A model generated the notes under the pieces. That model was given only the letters and a program-made list of their open reading frames with translations, was not told where the DNA came from and ran no database searches. Source: Candidatus Scalindua sediminis (GTDB taxonomy: Bacteria > Planctomycetota > Brocadiia > Brocadiales > Scalinduaceae). Taken from it: 64,000 nucleotides of DNA. The DNA lies in assembly GCA_008636105.1 (NCBI GenBank), contig VSDH01000005.1, forward strand, positions 1-64,000. The letters are read 5' to 3'. This document shows, piece by piece, positions 52,863-61,242 of this stretch. Position numbers and translations under genes: made by a program. The first letter of the stretch is position 1; each line of letters starts with the position of its first letter.

Positions 52863-53720
52863 TTACAAAAGCAGTTTAACAACTGGCACAATTAAAAATA
52901 TAAGGCTTACAAATAAAATACAAACCATACCCATAGAACGTAATGGTTTGTTTTCAATGTCTAAAATTCTTCTCATACGACCAATCAATATTCCAGAAAA
53001 GGCTCCTACTTTAACAATTAATCCAGATAAAACGTACAGCCATATCCATACGGAAGTGAAGAAAGTTGTGTACAACCATATTCCAAATGTTGGAAACGGA
53101 CCAAAAAGTGTATCATCATCCTCAAAAAGAAAGCCAGACACTAAGAGTTCTGCCATTTCTGAAAAAAGATATGAAAAACTAAAACGGCCTCTATCAACCA
53201 TTTCAAAAACACTAAATAATATTAAAGGAAAAACAAAAATAAAAACAGTAGCAATAATATCGATAGCTAGTAATCCAAGTATTTTTATTGTGGAACTCGT
53301 ATTGCTTATTTTTTTAATAATATATCTAGTTTCAAGAAGTGAGAAATAATCGGGAATAAGATTAATTATGGCACCCAACGCTAAGCAAAATAAAATCTCT
53401 CCAGGGTCATAAACATGGGATTGCATCGAAAGCCATAATAATATCATTATCGTTAGAGATACAAATGACGCAATACATGACCTACGAAAACATCGCCAAG
53501 AAAAATGTTTCTTACCGAAAATATCGTCAAATACTGATGCAAAAGTCATAGGCCAATTGGCTAATTTTCTTTCTGGATTAAGGTTACTTAGCCAACTTGA
53601 AATAGCAGTTTTTATTTCAGGTTTTACTGTATCTTCTGCTCTTACAAAAAGGAACCAAATCACACCAATAATTCCTGACAACGCACCGGCCAACTCACCA
53701 AAATATACTATTATAGACAA
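52863..53720 (-). CDS. Multi-pass membrane protein, unknown
   Basis: 285 residues from TTG 53718-53720 (AAGGAG 9 nt upstream). Five to seven predicted membrane helices. Soluble N-terminal part after the first helix (KTAISSWLSNLNPERKLANWP; FDDIFGKKHFSWRCFRRS). Not recognised as a known family. 32 bp upstream of the CNB-domain gene; probably an operon. Confidence 0.65.
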   Translation of the reverse strand: MSIIVYFGELAGALSGIIGVIWFLFVRAEDTVKPEIKTAISSWLSNLNPERKLANWPMTFASVFDDIFGKKHFSWRCFRRSCIASFVSLTIMILLWLSMQSHVYDPGEILFCLALGAIINLIPDYFSLLETRYIIKKISNTSSTIKILGLLAIDIIATVFIFVFPLILFSVFEMVDRGRFSFSYLFSEMAELLVSGFLFEDDDTLFGPFPTFGIWLYTTFFTSVWIWLYVLSGLIVKVGAFSGILIGRMRRILDIENKPLRSMGMVCILFVSLIFLIVPVVKLLL

Positions 53721-53779
53721 TACGTTCTACTCCTTATTTAACAATCCTCTCTTATACTCCTTCGCTTCTCTATAAGCCT

Positions 53780-54531
53780 TTAAAAACCCCATTTTCTTAG
53801 TGCATACTGTGACTCTACACGATTCTCAACTGAATTGCTTAGTTCGGGATAGAAATCTAAGCCAGTTAAGGTCTCTAAAGTATTTACCGGTACAACATAA
53901 TCTTCGATGCGCCCAGTTGCTCCAACATGCGGAAGTAGAAAACCAATAGTTTTCGCTTTGGTGCCATCAAAGCGAAGTAAAGCTTTATAGAAGTATCCTG
54001 GAATTGTAACTTCGTTACTTCCTAATGTTCCAAGGCTATTTACAAAAACTGCGCCTGTTACAACATAAACTGTATTATGGAGTTCAGCCTGGTCACGCAC
54101 CCAGGATTCAAGATCAGCCCAAATGCCCCTGTTGAAACTAGGCAGTTGTGGGCTCATATTGGACATAAGGAAGGATTCGCGATTGGCTTGTTCAGACATA
54201 TTGTTGTCTGCTGCAGGGCAGAGGTGTCCTTTATCAAATCCTGTTGATCGATAATCGGATTCGGTAGCGCTTCCAGTTGAAAGTTATTATCCTTTTTAAA
54301 ACAATCACAACGGTCTCTGCTCATAGCTGCCTCGTCCTTAGTAAGCTCATACGCCACCCAGTCAGGCTGCTCGTGTTCTTCGTTATAAGAAAGGGTAAAT
54401 TGCGTGTATGTTAACTTCTGATGCCCATTGACCTCCGCAGGTAGATAATTGAAGGTTTGTGCTACAACGCTACATGACAATAATACACATAGCAATGCAG
54501 AATAACACAGGATGTTGATTGTGGCTTTCAT
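53780..54531 (-). pseudogene. Secreted DNA/RNA non-specific endonuclease, frameshifted
   Basis: Starts at ATG 54529-54531 (AAGGAG 6 nt upstream) with a signal peptide MKATINILCYSALLCVLLSC. The first frame runs past PDWVAYELTKDEAAM and goes out of register near 54240. The active-site block TGFDKGHLCPAADNN is in the next frame, continuing as MSEQANRESFLMSNMSPQ to the stop at 53780. Combined length (about 250) and motif (D-K/R-GH) fit the NUC1/Serratia nuclease family. One indel separates the frames, so it is a recent pseudogene or a sequencing error. Confidence 0.8.
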
Positions 54532-54596
54532 TTCGTTCTCCTTCCCCCCGGGGAAGGGACTAAGTTTGAGCACTAGACTGAAAGCAACGATTGGAC

Positions 54597-55784
54597 TTAA
54601 CTCCACCATGCAGAAGGTCTCACGCTTTGTGCATTTCGCACCTCGTCTACTGCATCATTTGCTCTGTTCGTATAATCAGCGCCGGTGGGGGGCGTGGGAA
54701 ACAGCCGCCGCTCACAGTTACTACGATTGAAAATGAAGTGTCCTATCTTCTTCTTGCCATCTGCAAGGAAGAATTGGCCATCCCCGTTAGTAGTGACTCC
54801 TCCTTCTTCTAGTGAGTCGCAAGCCCAAAGTTCTTCGAAGAACTTACCTTGAGACTCCTTATTGAAATCAACCCAGTCTACATTTCCACGTCGAATGTCT
54901 CTTTCCCAATCATACTCATCGGGAATGGGTGTCTTGAGTCGTTCTCGCATGAATTTGAGGATGGTCTCCCAGTATTGTTTAAGTGGGCTTTTCCACAAAT
55001 ATGATTTTACCAAAGTCCAATCGAAATTCTCCCCATGGATCTTGAGGATCGCATCCGCATCAAGGTAGTGTCGGAAAGCACCTAACCGGTTCCTAAAGAT
55101 GCACATCAGAAGGTAATAAAATTCGTCTTCTTTCTTCATATAAGCAAGATCATAGCCTTTCCAGAGTTTGTTCACGGTATTTTCATAAAATTTTGCACTG
55201 TCGATTTTAAAAATATATTTTTCCTCATACCATGTAAACAATCTGTAATGTATATCTATATAAATATCATCTTGAGAACGCACCATGCACGCTTGACCAT
55301 GAGCGGACGTTACTCCACGGGTTGAGGAAGGTATGAAAGGCTCAAATTTGTATGAAGATTTCTTTAAGGCTTCAACACATTTGTCAATATTAGCAGGATG
55401 GATGAAGATGTCCAAATCCGAACCGACCCGCATCCTGATATCCGGATATGTGTCCGTGGTAAGAGATATTCCTTTCAACGGAATAAATTTAATGCCTTCT
55501 GCTTGCAATAATCCCGTAATCTCATAAAAAAGATTTATCTGGGTTAGATTGTTGAGAATCGCTGATTCTTTTTTAGCTTGAAGTCGTTTGATGTTTGTGG
55601 AACTGAAGCAAGCCTCAAGTCCGAAGCGTTTTATATTTGTATAAAATATATAAGAAGAATTCAATTCAAAGGAAATATTAACTAATGTGTCCCAGTCGAC
55701 ATGAGAGGCTCGGAGAGCTAGAACATCCTCCTCTTGCGGATTCAAGACCGCCAATGTATAAAAAGCCCTGAGTGGATCTCCCAT
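54597..55784 (-). CDS. Nucleotidyltransferase-fold protein (PF14907-type)
   Basis: 395 residues. Core motif GIKFIPLKGISLTTDTYPDIRMRVGSDLDIF has the GS...D-x-D of the nucleotidyltransferase fold, followed by IDIHYRLF and a helical C-terminal part. PF14907 proteins occur in exopolysaccharide/exosortase loci and may modify surface polysaccharide or act on peptides. The last about 35 residues (PTPPTGADYTN onward) look unlike the rest and may come from inserted DNA. No Shine-Dalgarno. Confidence 0.75.
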   Translation of the reverse strand: MGDPLRAFYTLAVLNPQEEDVLALRASHVDWDTLVNISFELNSSYIFYTNIKRFGLEACFSSTNIKRLQAKKESAILNNLTQINLFYEITGLLQAEGIKFIPLKGISLTTDTYPDIRMRVGSDLDIFIHPANIDKCVEALKKSSYKFEPFIPSSTRGVTSAHGQACMVRSQDDIYIDIHYRLFTWYEEKYIFKIDSAKFYENTVNKLWKGYDLAYMKKEDEFYYLLMCIFRNRLGAFRHYLDADAILKIHGENFDWTLVKSYLWKSPLKQYWETILKFMRERLKTPIPDEYDWERDIRRGNVDWVDFNKESQGKFFEELWACDSLEEGGVTTNGDGQFFLADGKKKIGHFIFNRSNCERRLFPTPPTGADYTNRANDAVDEVRNAQSVRPSAWWS

Positions 55785-55870
55785 ATTTATTGATGTAATA
55801 TCAACAACTTCAAGTGTTGCGACGTTAGATGAAAATGCATGCTTAAGACAGTTAATAATCCTTTTCTTAG

Positions 55871-56048
55871 TTCAATCCGCCTACGCAGAGCATCATCCGC
55901 CTAAGGCAGATGGCTGCCGGACATCCGTCGCCTTAGGCTAAGGAGGACTTCGGCGCCGTGCCTGCCAAAGTCTTGTACGGTGGACAGGGATGTCGCACCA
56001 GCAGGGCGTAATAAATGGTACCACGGGTTTACTCGTGAGGCTCCATAA
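55871..56048. repeat. R6 element, inverted orientation and longer
   Basis: Reverse complement of 25692-25806 with two additional internal segments (a GTAAACCCGTGG piece and a CGGATGTCCGGCAGCC piece). Both copies share CTCTGCGTAGGCGGATTGAA and GGTGCGACATCCCTGTCC. Confidence 0.8.
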
Positions 56049-57270
56049 TACTACAAAATCATCTCATCTTGAATTAAATTTCCCACTTCTTATCATTAAA
56101 TTCCTTCCTTACATACTATTGAATTTTTACCATATCTACGGAATTTATTCTACTATTGAGGTTGATTAAATTGTATCGAGTTAAGTTTGTTAACCCGCAC
56201 CGAAATCCATTCATCCACAGGTTCATGGTACACAACGTGGTGTATGCCACTATTGCCCACGTGATGTTCCATAAAGCCGTGGATCTTCACATAATAAAAC
56301 GGTTTTCATTCAGGTTGTTTTTTAATAGCAGGAATGTTTTCCCCAGAGTTTGCTAATTTCATGATATGAAAGATGTTAGCAATGAAAAGTAATTAATCAA
56401 TACGTATAATATCTGAACAAATGTTCATTTCTGCAACACTAAATCGTCTTAGAAAGATACGGAAATACCCATAATAGGGGACATAGAGACTAGACAATAT
56501 ATATAAATATTTTTTTTTGCTCATACCTTTTTTAATTAGATTTTAATTAGGACTCAAATTTGTGAAGATAGATTATATTTTAATATCCACTTAATCTAAT
56601 TCATTCGGTTAGATAACTTAGGTCTTATCGCTAAGTCCAATGAAAACTATTGAATATGATCAATCTGAAAATACTAAGCTACAGTATGAATCATTGCTTA
56701 TGTTCATTTGAATAAATGAGAGATAACATGTCTACGGACACGCCGCAGGCATGAAAACGTTTGCAAATCATCGTCACACGTCACAAGGCTATAATACTAA
56801 GAGAAAGACGGCATTGATTTTGCGATTAATTTAGTGCGAAAACTTACAAGAATAGCATAACCTATGGATAATACTTGACTTGCAAAACAACGAAGATGAC
56901 GAGAAAAGTAAGGATTACGTGCCAAATTAATTAATTATGGTTGTAAGATGTGACTCAGAAAGGGCTTCCAGACCTGAGAGAGGCCCGCACAGCCAAAAAT
57001 TGTTTGACAACCCCACATGCATAAATTTCCAACAAAAGGGAAAATATTTCTATGTCAAAAAATAGAATTTCGCAACAGATACCTATTATTATTCCTTTTT
57101 ATATAAATTTCTCGCGTAGTATTGTTGAAATAAGAGACATAATAGTTGATGTTTATGGAAATTAACCGATAAATAGATAATTACGTAAGATTAGGCATTT
57201 GTACATGTTAGACAAGTTTATATGAACATTTTATTCCTGCATAGCTATTTTTTTATTACCGAGTATTTTA
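56049..57270. other. 1.2-kb noncoding region upstream of the exopolysaccharide genes
   Basis: AT-rich, with several stops in every frame. A 66-codon frame at 56156-56356 is not convincing: no Shine-Dalgarno, no recognisable domain. The region probably holds the promoter and a long leader for the wza-like gene. I see no defined element in it. Confidence 0.5.
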
Positions 57271-57930
57271 ATGATAGAAAGCAAAATCAGTGAAAGGTTA
57301 AGAGGATTACTCTCATATTTACTAACTTGTTTATTATTCTTTGCTATAGTTGGATGTATTGAATATACAAAGATTAGTAATACGGGTAATTATCAGAACC
57401 TTAATAATGTTAAAAGAGAAAAGTACTTAATTGATAGTAGCGATATATTGGACATTACGGTGTTTGATGAACCTAAGTTAAGCGCGAAGGCAAGGGTATC
57501 AGAAGAAGGAATACTCTCTTATCCGCTTATTGAAGATATAAAAGTAAAGGGATTAACTATTCAAGAAGTGGAAACAATTCTGGAAGAACGGTTAAGAGAT
57601 GGTTATTTAAAAGATCCAAAGGTTACGGTAATGCTCGATATTGTACTCATGGAGCGGCACTGGGGAAAGGAAATCTTTGTTATGGGAGAGGTAAGGAGAC
57701 CTGGAGCAATACAAATATTAGGCAAAAACTTATCTGTGCTTGAAGTTGTTACTAAAGCAGGTGGATTTACAGAATTTGCAGCACCAAATAGGACCAGGGT
57801 TATCAGGATTGAAGAAGGAGAAGAGAAAACCATAATGGTTAATCTGAATAAGGTAAAAAAAGGTAATAGATTATTAGATATTATACTAAAGCCTGGAGAT
57901 GTTGTTGTTGTACCGGAAACTTATATGTAA
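57271..57930 (+). CDS. Polysaccharide export lipoprotein (Wza-like)
   Basis: 219 residues. Lipoprotein signal with lipobox AIVGC near residue 29. Poly_export domain begins YLIDSSDILDITVFDEPKLS and continues with LSYPLIEDIKVKGLTIQEVE; an SLBB domain follows (FVMGEVRRPGAIQIL; VTKAGGFTEFA) and LKPGDVVVVPE closes it. At 219 residues it lacks the C-terminal outer-membrane barrel helix of Wza, like many short homologues. 15 bp before the BY-kinase gene. Confidence 0.93.
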   Translation: MIESKISERLRGLLSYLLTCLLFFAIVGCIEYTKISNTGNYQNLNNVKREKYLIDSSDILDITVFDEPKLSAKARVSEEGILSYPLIEDIKVKGLTIQEVETILEERLRDGYLKDPKVTVMLDIVLMERHWGKEIFVMGEVRRPGAIQILGKNLSVLEVVTKAGGFTEFAAPNRTRVIRIEEGEEKTIMVNLNKVKKGNRLLDIILKPGDVVVVPETYM

Positions 57931-57945
57931 ATTATTAAAACAACA

Positions 57946-60573
57946 ATGGAAAATAATGGCAATAGATTAGAAGAACCAGATGTTACTAATCTGAAAACTT
58001 ATTTTCAGGTTATTATAAGACGCAAGTGGATTATCATAGGGTGCCTAGTTGCAGCGATTACGTTTGGCGTAATCCATAATTTCAAAGCCATCCCTGTTTA
58101 TAGAGTTACAACACAGGTATTAATTGGCAAGTATAAACCAAACGTTGTTTCGATCGAAGAAGTGGTGTCACCAGACAGGGGAGATCTTCACTGGAATAGA
58201 ACAGAGATTCAGATCTTATCGAGTCGTTCCGTTGCACTGAGGGTTATTAAGGCATTAAACTTAAGGGACAGTCCTGAGTTTAAGTCCAATGAAAAAAGAA
58301 AGCGTTTTAGTATAAGAGGTTCAATAAGGTCACTAGCACGAAGGGTTATTAGAGGATTCAGATCACAGGAGAAGGTAGATACGCCTGAGGGAATAGAAAT
58401 AAGAGATACCAAGAGAAATGGCAGTCCTGAGTTCAAATCTGATGAAAAAAGAAAGAGTTTTAGCATAAGAGGTTATTTAAGTTCACTAGAACAAAGGCTA
58501 GACTTAAAGAAAAGATCACTAATACGAAGACTAGACGCTAAGAAGGAATCTCGGAAACCTGAAAAAAGCGATGTAGATTCAGGATTAATTGGTAGTTACC
58601 TTTCCAGATTAAAGGTTGAACCAATTAAGTATAGTCGCCTTGTTAATATAAGTTTTGAAGGCTTTCACCCGGATGTCATAACGACAATTGTTAATAGGCA
58701 CGCCCAGGAATATATAGACCAAAAACGTGAAATAAAATTTGGTACCACCCGAGATGCTGCCGGGTGGTTACGGGAACAGCTCTACGAAAAAGAGAAGACG
58801 GTGAAGAAAGCTGAAACTGCCTTGCAAGAATATAAGGAAAGGGTAAAAATTGTTTCCCTTGAAGAAAGTCAAAATATCATAGTCCAAAAACTTAAGGATC
58901 TAAATGAAGTCTTAACAAAAGCCAAAACAGAAAGAATAGGCATAGAAACGCTCTACAAGCAGATAGAAAATCTCTCTAATAAGGCCGATATGATTGATTC
59001 CATTCCGTATGTTTTGGAAGGAGATTCCCTTATTCAAACTTTGAAGAGAGATTATATAAATACGAAAGCAGAGATTACTAAATTGCGTGGTAAATACGGT
59101 GAAAAATTCCCTACCATGGTAAAGCTTGTTTCACAGGCTGAAGAACAAAAAAAGAGAATAAATTCTGAGGTAGATAAGATAATAAAAAGCCTAGAGACAA
59201 AATATAAAATAGCACTGTCAAAAGAAGAAAGTTTTTCTCAAGCCCTTGAAGAACAAAAGAAAGTGGCCTTAGGCCTTAATAGAAAGGCGATTGCATATGG
59301 CACGTTAAAGAGAGAAGCTGACAGCGAAAAGGCTATGTATGATATGATACTAAATAGAATGAAAGAAACTGACATAGCTGGAGAGTTGAGGACAAGTAAT
59401 ATACGAATTATTGATGTCGCTGAGATCCCTGAGTCTCCTTTCAAACCTAAGAAAAGATTTAATATTCTCCTGTCACTAATAATTGGGCTGATACTGGGAG
59501 TTGGTGCAACATTTTTGGTGGAAAGCTTTGACAATACCGTAAAAAGTCCTGATGACGTTGAGCGTTATTTAGGTCTTTCAATCTTAAGTGCACTTGAGAA
59601 AGTGAAAGCTCCAAAGGATAAAAAATTACCTTCTATTGATATAATTACTCATAAGAGGCCTAGATCAAGTATTGCAGAGGCCTTCCGAAGCATGAGAACA
59701 AACATAATGTTCTCAGCTGCTGAGAATGGCAAGCAAAGAAAAACAAGAAAATTAGTGTTGATTACGAGCGTATCTGAAGCTGAGGGTAAAACGTTTGTTG
59801 CTTCTAATCTTGCCGTTACATTAGCGCAGACAGGCAAGAATATATTAGTTGTGGATACAGATTTCCATCATCCCACGTTAAATAAAGTGTTTAATGTTAA
59901 GGGTAAACCAGGTTTAAGTGAGTATCTTGTTGGAGAAGGCGAATTAAGTTCTGTTACAAAGCCTACGAGGGTACCTAATCTTAGCATTGTTACGAGTGGA
60001 AGGCATATTTCTAATCCTTCAGAGATCTTGGGTTCGGAAAGAATGGAAAAATTCTGCAAGGCTGTAAGAAGACAGTATGATATGGTTTTTTTCGATACAC
60101 CACCTTCAATGGCTGTTACTGATGCAGTTGTCCTGTCAAATATTTTAGAAGGAGTGATATTTGTAATTAAATCTGGTGAACACGAGAAGAAAGTAGTTGA
60201 GAGAGCAATATCACAAATCACAGTCAAAGATCAAGAAGTTTTGGGTGTTGTTATGAATTATATAGACGTTTCTAGAGGCGGCTATTTCTATTTTTATCCC
60301 ACTGCTTATAAGTATGGATATTATGGCAATGGCAATGGGAATGGGAAATCAAAGATGGACGCAAAGACGTTCGCAAGGACGTTCGCAAAGACGTTCGCAA
60401 GGACGTTCGTAAACAAGTTCGCAAGGACGGACGCAAACAAGTTCGCAAGGACGGACGCAAACAAGTTCGCAAGGACGGACGCAAACAAGTTCGCAAGGAC
60501 GGACGCAAAGAAGAACGCAAAGAAGAACGCAAAGACAGACGCGGAGACGATTATACGGAATAGTAACGCTTGA
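57946..60573 (+). CDS. Wzc-like polysaccharide co-polymerase / BY-type tyrosine kinase
   Basis: 875 residues. Wzz domain with membrane helices at about 25-45 and 505-525, periplasmic coiled coils between, and a cytoplasmic kinase: Walker A SVSEAEGKTF, Walker A' VVDTDFHHP, Walker B VFFDTPPS. A tyrosine-rich cluster (GGYFYFYPTAYKYGYYG) is the expected autophosphorylation site. Odd: a 51-codon tandem duplication in the periplasmic part (SPEFKS(N/D)EKRK at 58268 and 58421) and a C-terminal tail of TFAR/TDANKFAR repeats encoded by 12- and 24-bp tandem repeats. Controls export and chain length with the Wza-like protein. Confidence 0.92.
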   Translation: MENNGNRLEEPDVTNLKTYFQVIIRRKWIIIGCLVAAITFGVIHNFKAIPVYRVTTQVLIGKYKPNVVSIEEVVSPDRGDLHWNRTEIQILSSRSVALRVIKALNLRDSPEFKSNEKRKRFSIRGSIRSLARRVIRGFRSQEKVDTPEGIEIRDTKRNGSPEFKSDEKRKSFSIRGYLSSLEQRLDLKKRSLIRRLDAKKESRKPEKSDVDSGLIGSYLSRLKVEPIKYSRLVNISFEGFHPDVITTIVNRHAQEYIDQKREIKFGTTRDAAGWLREQLYEKEKTVKKAETALQEYKERVKIVSLEESQNIIVQKLKDLNEVLTKAKTERIGIETLYKQIENLSNKADMIDSIPYVLEGDSLIQTLKRDYINTKAEITKLRGKYGEKFPTMVKLVSQAEEQKKRINSEVDKIIKSLETKYKIALSKEESFSQALEEQKKVALGLNRKAIAYGTLKREADSEKAMYDMILNRMKETDIAGELRTSNIRIIDVAEIPESPFKPKKRFNILLSLIIGLILGVGATFLVESFDNTVKSPDDVERYLGLSILSALEKVKAPKDKKLPSIDIITHKRPRSSIAEAFRSMRTNIMFSAAENGKQRKTRKLVLITSVSEAEGKTFVASNLAVTLAQTGKNILVVDTDFHHPTLNKVFNVKGKPGLSEYLVGEGELSSVTKPTRVPNLSIVTSGRHISNPSEILGSERMEKFCKAVRRQYDMVFFDTPPSMAVTDAVVLSNILEGVIFVIKSGEHEKKVVERAISQITVKDQEVLGVVMNYIDVSRGGYFYFYPTAYKYGYYGNGNGNGKSKMDAKTFARTFAKTFARTFVNKFARTDANKFARTDANKFARTDANKFARTDAKKNAKKNAKTDAETIIRNSNA
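60363..60545 (+). repeat. Minisatellite at the 3' end of the BY-kinase gene
   Basis: About four 12-bp units (TTCGCAAGGACG variants) followed by about four 24-bp units (ACAAGTTCGCAAGGACGGAC plus GCAA) and two 12-bp GAAGAACGCAAA units. All unit lengths are multiples of three, so the gene frame is kept. In the +1 frame the array reads into an open stretch ending ISHINSDWW at 60709. Confidence 0.88.
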
Positions 60574-60709
60574 AAATGGCACATATCTTAATTATGAGAA
60601 AGACGAAATTGAGCGTACAGTAATAATATCCGTACAGGGTATTAGGGGAGAAATGATCTTTATTTGGAATGATGATGAAATTTCACATATCAATAGTGAT
60701 TGGTGGTAA
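60569..60709 (+). pseudogene. Possible remnant of a small gene in the +1 frame after the BY-kinase array
   Basis: In the frame one base ahead of the kinase, codons from the array continue as LYGIVTLENGTYLNY...VQGIRGEMIFIWNDDEIS and stop at 60707-60709. The stretch has protein-like composition but no start codon. A single CAA-to-TAA change inside the array (60411-60413) is what closes this frame upstream. It may be the displaced end of a former gene. Confidence 0.35.
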
Positions 60710-60910
60710 ATCTAAAATATCATATACCCTCCTTGCTCCTGACTCTCTCCACTTCAATTTAAACTGGGTATGAGCTTTGGGCGCAAAAGGTGCAATAGTT
60801 ACATTTACATTTCCATACAAACCATTAACTTCTTTTCTAAGGCTTGAAATCTCATAAAATAAATCTGTTATTTCCTCAACATCTACATTCTTCTTCACCA
60901 AAGAAGACAA
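60683..60910 (-). pseudogene. Radical SAM protein fragment, diverged duplicate
   Basis: The 75-codon stretch reads DVEEITDLFYEISSLRKEVN then GLYGNVNVTIAPFAPKAHTQF, about 75% identical to the internal part of the radical SAM gene at the right edge (DVEEIADLAYKVSSLRKEVK, GNVNVAIAPFVPKAHTPF). Only this piece is present; flanking catalytic parts are missing. Confidence 0.8.
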
Positions 60911-60934
60911 ATTTATGCTTTTAGTTTCTGGCTC

Positions 60935-61159
60935 TTAAAAGCCCTCCACGTTGCGCCATTCCCACAACAGGAGCTTTTTTTGTCCCACGACCTCGTGGGA
61001 CACGACCTTGTTTCCCGGTTTCCCACCAATATAAGTTTCTTCTACTTCAACTACACCAGTTAACAACTCACGATGATCTTTATCGAACATGGCTTCTCTT
61101 ATTTTCATCGAGATTCTTTGGGGATTGGTGTGGAATTTTGAGATGTACAATAAAGGCAT
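60935..61159 (-). pseudogene. IS1595-family transposase remnant
   Basis: 74 codons containing LLTGVVEVEETYIGGKPGNK, the first conserved block of the ISXO2/IS1595 DDE domain (first D replaced by E in the VEVEETYIGG core). The zinc-ribbon N-terminus and the later catalytic residues are missing; PQRISMKIREAMF is the normal upstream helix. Adjacent to the radical SAM fragment, marking an old insertion in the polysaccharide locus. Confidence 0.75.
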
Positions 61160-61242
61160 TTTGGGATATTATTCCAACGTACTTTCTCAAGACAGTTTAA
61201 ACAATCATTTTCGGTAGGAAATAATTTCTAAAGAGGTGATTA

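Noticed and set aside
56156-56356. 66-codon frame in the gap before the wza-like gene
   Set aside because: No ribosome-binding site or recognisable motif; both strands look equally non-coding.
60363-60545. Possible CRISPR-like array at the end of the BY-kinase gene
   Set aside because: Units are contiguous 12- and 24-bp tandem repeats without unique spacers and lie inside a coding frame; it is a minisatellite.
60321-60584. Minus-strand hydrophobic repeat proteins antisense to the BY-kinase tail
   Set aside because: These are translations of the tandem array on the opposite strand.
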